A stretch of DNA of 18,118 nucleotides from Fennellomyces sp. T-0311 (Eukaryota; Mucoromycota; Mucoromycetes; Mucorales; Lichtheimiaceae): contig JALLLT010000135.1 of assembly GCA_025266875.1 (NCBI GenBank), positions 1 to 18,118 of the forward strand. Direction: 5' to 3'. The notes below the pieces were generated by a model that was not told the DNA's origin, searched no databases, and saw only the letters and a program-made list of their open reading frames with translations. Shown in pieces: positions 17,045 through 18,118 of the stretch; positions within the stretch are counted from its first letter, which is position 1, and the number at the start of each line of letters is the position of its first letter. Position numbers and translations under genes: made by a program.

Positions 17045-17760
17045 TTTCTCTTCAATTACGGCACCGCGTTATAAAATAAAATGTAAATACGAATGTGCGC
17101 TTTCTATTAACCAGTTTCCTTGGCTGCATGCCTCTCTCTTTGGCCTCATCTATTGCTTTCTTGGCCGCATGTATTATGTTCGTAGCAATATTAAACGACC
17201 TCGTTTTTTATGATAAAGATTTTCCTGTTTTGGATTTGTGTCTCCTTATACAGAGCGGCAGTAAAAATAACTTGCTGCATAATATAAAGTTGCATATCTC
17301 TCATCCAGAACCGTGCCTGAAAAGAGCGAAATTACATACTGCCTTGGCGCTCCATGAATGGAAGACTATGTGCAAGCGCTCGGTCTTCACATTGGACATT
17401 CATTCTCGCCAGCATTAAGTAGATTAGCAACAGTACGCCTTTTTTTACTGCTGGAGCAGAAAATTGCCGTCCCTTTCCTAAATAAACTGGCTTTCCCACT
17501 AAACCGTTCACTTCCTTCATGTGCATTGTAAAGACTACTAGCCACTGCACATCTCCCGTATTGAAATTGCCAAACGGCATTGCTGGTTTACTGTTTCGCA
17601 TGTTCCAAATTAGGCTTAAACGCTTGTATCTTATTTACTTTCGCTGACACATGACATCGGAATACCATTGCCGTTGTTTATGTTTCATTTTTTCTTGCTG
17701 CAAACACCATCTTCCTATATCAAAATCGGGGGCCCCAGCAGTTTCTCACGTACCCCCACT
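17045..17760. other. CACTA-B right internal spacer, about 0.7 kb, no supported gene
   Basis: Sequence between the transposase promoter and the right end. Short open frames on both strands (17095-17418 plus, 17332-17601 minus) show no family motif. I see nothing else in it. Confidence 0.5.
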
Positions 17761-17768
17761 CCAGTTAA

Positions 17769-17818
17769 AAGAATACGTTGCTTTTAGAAGCGCAGTATTC
17801 TTTTACTCCTGCGCAGTG
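17769..17818 (-). repeat. CACTA-B right terminal inverted repeat with two AAGAATAC copies
   Basis: It ends GCGCAGTG at 17818. GTATTCTTTTA lies at 17795-17805 and AAGAATACG at 17769-17777, at the same distances from the end as in the left repeat to within one base. Confidence 0.75.
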
Positions 17819-17821
17819 TTT
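17819..17821. repeat. TTT target duplication, right of CACTA-B
   Basis: TTT directly follows the terminal CAGTG and matches 11343-11345. Confidence 0.6.
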
Positions 17822-17929
17822 TCTGCTTAATTACTAAAATCATATCAATAAACAGCTAAAACTCTTATACAGAGTAACCCTCAAATTACTCTACAGAAGG
17901 CGGAGTAAGAAGTTCATTATGCAGAAACA

Positions 17930-17950
17930 TGCAGTGATTTCATCCTGTCT
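17930..17950 (+). repeat. 21-bp direct repeat, copy 1 (copy 2 at 18098-18118)
   Basis: TGCAGTGATTTCATCCTGTC here and TGCAGTGATTCCATCCCGTC at 18098, two mismatches in 21 bases, 168 bp apart. Weaker similarity extends about 15 bases upstream of both. Copy 2 is cut by the window end. Confidence 0.65.
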
Positions 17951-17973
17951 TTAGCAAACGTCTTCACAGGATG
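17941..17973. repeat. Hairpin, 8-bp perfect stem, followed by a T-run
   Basis: CATCCTGT and ACAGGATG are perfect inverted repeats around a 17-base loop, followed one base later by nine T on the plus strand. Confidence 0.5.
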
Positions 17974-18118
17974 CTTTTTTTTTACCTTAAACTCATAGCA
18001 ACACTTTTATTTACGTTTGAAAAATGTTAGAATTATTTCCAATGAATTTTTATATACATTCTGACAACAGTGGGATTGATTGATCATTACAGAGATTTGC
18101 AGTGATTCCATCCCGTCT

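Larger units (their letters stand above)
11346..17818. mobile_element. CACTA-B, a 6.47-kb CACTA/Plavaka-like element with two convergent genes
   Basis: Both ends read CACTG inward. TAAAAGAATAC starts exactly 14 bases in at each end (11359 and 17805) and CGTATTCT at 41-42 bases in. The octamer AAGAATAC occurs seven times within the subterminal regions, a hallmark of CACTA elements whose accessory protein binds subterminal repeats. A 3-bp TTT flanks the element. Inside are an intact plus-strand gene (12570-13824) and a damaged minus-strand Tnp2/Plavaka-type transposase (to 13882) facing each other tail to tail with 57 bp between the stop codons. Confidence 0.82.
17822..18118. other. Right flank of CACTA-B with direct repeats and a hairpin, no gene
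   Basis: AT-rich and noncoding. It holds GAGTAA/TTACTC at 17872, 17886 and 17903, a 21-bp direct repeat (17930 and 18098) and an 8-bp hairpin followed by a T-run. These features would suit the subterminal region of another element, perhaps CACTA-A. Confidence 0.45.

Noticed and set aside
17941..17982. Rho-independent-type terminator
   Set aside because: Stem plus T-run resembles one, but the introns and element types show a eukaryotic genome and no gene ends here. Kept only as a hairpin.
1..18118. CRISPR arrays, retrotransposon reverse transcriptase, LTR pairs, rRNA and tRNA genes
   Set aside because: I looked for spaced direct repeats, YXDD-type motifs, TG...CA terminal repeats and tRNA folds, and found none that hold up.

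Overview
This window looks like a transposon graveyard from a fungus, most likely a Mucoromycota (Mucorales-like) genome. I infer that from four things: short spliceosomal introns (48-110 bp) with GTATGT/GTAAGT-type donors and CTAAC/CTAAT-like branch sites; AT-rich spacers; a Crypton tyrosine recombinase carrying a GCR1_C-type C-terminal domain; and several DNA transposon superfamilies packed together. I see no cellular housekeeping gene and no rRNA or tRNA. The organism call is an inference.

The left 11.1 kb reads as a set of nested insertions. The outermost layer is the transposase gene of a CACTA/Tnp2-type element (CACTA-A, minus strand). Its 5' part is at 11094-9917 and its 3' part resumes at 357-1 and runs off the window. 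Between them lies a Mutator-like element (MULE, about 359-9916) with 105-bp terminal inverted repeats and the 8-bp target duplication AATTTGTA. The MULE contains its own decayed transposase gene (9736/9310 to 6796). It also holds a second block (about 553-6658) bracketed by GGGTCCC-rich sequence, which carries a complete three-exon Crypton gene (6519-3930) broken by one stop codon. Inside that block, downstream of the Crypton gene, sits a 1856-bp IS630/Tc1/mariner-type element (1860-3715) with TA target duplications, matching inverted repeats and one long transposase frame.

The right part (11346-17818) is a second CACTA element (CACTA-B) with CACTG termini, a 3-bp TTT duplication and seven copies of the octamer AAGAATAC close to its ends. 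It has two convergent genes. One is an intact four-exon gene on the plus strand (12570-13824) for an unrecognised coiled-coil protein. The other is a damaged Tnp2/Plavaka-like transposase on the minus strand (about 16959-13882). CACTA-B lies just upstream of the CACTA-A gene and may itself sit within the 5' end of CACTA-A.

None of the five elements, as read here, has an undamaged transposase gene. CACTA-A is split, the MULE has stops and a frameshift, the Crypton has Trp-to-stop at an active-site position, the Tc1-like enzyme has Asn in place of the second catalytic Asp, and CACTA-B has a stop and a frameshift. The most interesting points are the base-level reconstruction of the nesting, the signs that the MULE was already defective when it moved, and the intact partner protein of CACTA-B.
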